64,000 bases of DNA from Streptacidiphilus jiangxiensis (GTDB lineage Bacteria; Actinomycetota; Actinomycetes; Streptomycetales; Streptomycetaceae). Every line of letters begins with the position of its first letter. Position 1 is the first letter of the stretch. The notes below the pieces were generated by a model that ran no database searches, was not told where the DNA came from, and was given only the letters and a program-made list of their open reading frames with translations. Of this stretch, positions 62,780 through 64,000 are shown piece by piece. The position numbers and the translations under genes were made by a program. The stretch covers positions 372,001 to 436,000 of the forward strand of contig NZ_FOAZ01000001.1 of assembly GCF_900109465.1 (NCBI RefSeq), read 5' to 3'.

Positions 62780-63445
62780 ATGGACACCACGAGCCACACC
62801 GTGGCGGAGCAGGACCAGCAGCCGAAGCAGGGGCCGCGCACGGCGGCCAAGCCGATCGAGCCCGGGTTCGTCGGAGCGGACTTTCCTTGGTACGGCCTCG
62901 ACGACGCCTGGACCGGTCGCCGCTGGTACGGCGCCACCGGAACTTCCCCGGACGGCCGCACGGTCGACTACGGCTCCCTCGGGCACGGTGACGAGCCGGT
63001 CCGCTCCTACCTCGCCCAGGACCCGGCGGAGGGCAAGCGCTTCGCGGTCGTCGTGACGGTCGCCCGCCGCGAGGCCCGCCGCCTGGAGAACGGCACCGGC
63101 ATGCTGGAGGCGACCTCGGTCTCCTCCGCCGCCTGGCTGGCCGGCTCCGGCCTGCTCGCCGCGACGGAGCACGCCCCGATGGAGCGTTCGCTCCGCCAGG
63201 ACTGGATGGACCAGCAGACGGCCCTCGCCTGGGACCTCGCCGACGACCTCGACGGCCCGGCCTGGTCCTCGCTCACCCTCCCGGTCGACGGTACCCCGCA
63301 GCCGTTCCGCTACCGCGAGTCCGAGTACGGCTGGGTCCTCGCCGGCGACGCCGAGGGAGTCCACATCGGCGCCTACGGCCGCGGCGTGAGCGCCTACGGC
63401 CTCGGCTTCGGCATCGTCACGGAGTTCGCCGGCTACGGCGGCTGA
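62780..63445 (+). CDS. Conserved hypothetical protein downstream of tatB
   Basis: A 221-residue soluble protein not recognised. No signal peptide or helix is visible. The N-terminal 35 residues are polar (HTVAEQDQQPKQGPRTAAKP). The core has aromatic-rich segments (GADFPWYGLDDAWTGRRWYG) and a Gly/Tyr-rich end (GAYGRGVSAYGLGFGIVTEF). A long central helix with repeated Arg/Ala (VTVARREARRLENG) is present. ATG 62780 follows AAGGAGGAGGG. It lies 127 bp after tatB and may be an independent unit (TAATCT near 62741). Codon bias supports it as a gene. Confidence 0.75.
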   Translation: MDTTSHTVAEQDQQPKQGPRTAAKPIEPGFVGADFPWYGLDDAWTGRRWYGATGTSPDGRTVDYGSLGHGDEPVRSYLAQDPAEGKRFAVVVTVARREARRLENGTGMLEATSVSSAAWLAGSGLLAATEHAPMERSLRQDWMDQQTALAWDLADDLDGPAWSSLTLPVDGTPQPFRYRESEYGWVLAGDAEGVHIGAYGRGVSAYGLGFGIVTEFAGYGG

Positions 63446-63454
63446 GCCGCCGCC

Positions 63455-63544
63455 CGGCGCTCACCGCGTCGGGGCTCACCCGGCCGGCGCTCACCGCGTC
63501 GGGGCTCACCGCGTGGGTGCTCGCCGTGTCGGCGCTCGGTGCTC
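63455..63544. repeat. Six tandem 15-bp units at a convergent junction
   Basis: Units begin at 63455, 63470, 63485, 63500, 63515 and 63530. Units 1 and 3 are identical (CGGCGCTCACCGCGT); units 2 and 4 begin CGGGGCTCAC; units 5 and 6 are degraded. The array runs up to the stop codon of the minus-strand gene and may end transcription or vary in length by slippage. Confidence 0.75.
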
Positions 63545-64000
63545 AGTGCTCGGCGGAGGACCGGAACGCCATTGTCAGGGTGGTCAGCTGATCCATGTCG
63601 ATGTTGCTGATCCGGGTGGTGGTGAGGCTCCCTTCGCTGCCGGCGTCGGTCCAGGTACAGACCTCCTCCGTGCTGTTCTGGCCGCACTGCATCTCGCCGT
63701 CGGACCCGAGGGGGAGCACCTTCGCATCCGTCACGCCCGCCCCGGCCAGGAACTGGGTGTTCTCGTAGTCGGCCGAGTACTGGTCGAGATCGCTCGCCAG
63801 CCGGGCGTCGAGCGCACTGGTGTCAGTCATGGCGACGAGGACGGGGCGGGTCGGATCGCCCGAGGTCGTGTAGAAGTTCACGACCTGCTGTCCGCTCGTC
63901 CTGGCCGCCACCTCGGACTGGAGCTGGTCCGCGGTGGCGCCCGTCATCAGCTGGTAGTCGTCCAGCGTGGCAGGCGCGGAGATGGTCACCGTCGTCGGTC
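63543..64000 (-). CDS. Unrecognised, probably extracytoplasmic protein (5' end beyond window)
   Basis: The frame is open to the window edge, so the start is missing; the visible 152 residues are its C-terminal part. It reads as a small alpha/beta domain (ISAPATLDDYQLMTGATADQ ... PVLVAMTDTSALDARLASDL) with two cysteines spaced as in a disulfide (CGQNSTEEVC) and a Thr/Asp-rich end. An extracellular or lipoprotein location is likely, but no signal sequence can be seen. Family not known. The frame was followed across the whole visible span with no stop. Confidence 0.7.
   Translation of the reverse strand, partial: PTTVTISAPATLDDYQLMTGATADQLQSEVAARTSGQQVVNFYTTSGDPTRPVLVAMTDTSALDARLASDLDQYSADYENTQFLAGAGVTDAKVLPLGSDGEMQCGQNSTEEVCTWTDAGSEGSLTTTRISNIDMDQLTTLTMAFRSSAEH

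Overview
The window is a chromosomal segment of a high-GC actinomycete of the Streptomyces/Kitasatospora/Streptacidiphilus kind. GC content is very high, GTG and TTG starts are common, overlapping start/stop codons are frequent, and mycothiol synthesis (mshB) and an actinobacterial envelope-stress block (sigE-rseA-htrA-tatB) are present. The order of housekeeping genes follows, with insertions, the Mycobacterium tuberculosis stretch from lytB2/ychF through typA, mshB, fdxC-dapC, dapE-LOG-folP2-tag to sigE-rseA-htrA-tatB. It also fits the S. coelicolor core around ppgK (SCO5059) and mshB (SCO5126). This is recalled knowledge, not a search result. I see no prophage, IS element, CRISPR array, rRNA or tRNA.

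1-7.6 kb: the end of ispH, polyphosphate glucokinase, a DUF6542-like membrane protein, ychF, an MMPL exporter divergent from its TetR regulator across two perfect dyads, a divergent RpiB-like protein and a Nudix hydrolase. 7.7-13.2 kb: two tandem PAS-GAF-PP2C-HATPase proteins. 13.3-17.2 kb: a succinate dehydrogenase operon of the fused-cytochrome type. 17.5-35.6 kb: a solute-binding lipoprotein, a membrane protein, typA, then two complete peptide-type ABC importers, the second with both ATPase domains in one polypeptide.

35.6-46 kb: a peptidoglycan-binding membrane protein with a very long Pro/Gly-rich N-terminus, mshB, an S9 peptidase, and an ABC exporter operon with its own DesK/DesR-like two-component system behind a compact set of TGTCAC/GTGACA dyads. 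46-54 kb: a SirB1-like protein, a GNAT enzyme, ferredoxin, the lysine/DAP genes dapC and dapE, two secreted or membrane proteins and a LOG-family protein. 54-64 kb: a FolP2-type pterin-binding protein, a DivIVA-like membrane protein, tag, an enoyl-CoA hydratase, a DUF3117 protein, an O-methyltransferase, the sigE-rseA-htrA-tatB block, and two unrecognised genes, the last cut by the window edge.

Two window-wide patterns stand out. At least nine genes have a -10-like hexamer (usually TAGGNT or GATNCT) only 6-8 nt before the start codon and little or no Shine-Dalgarno sequence, which suggests leaderless transcripts. Four convergent gene junctions (13.2, 19.3, 49.8 and 56.4 kb) carry members of one degenerate inverted-repeat family, probably acting as two-way terminators. 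No wholly new system is obvious. The best leads are the operator architectures, the repeat family, and the enzymes that have lost family active-site residues (the RpiB-like and FolP2-like proteins).
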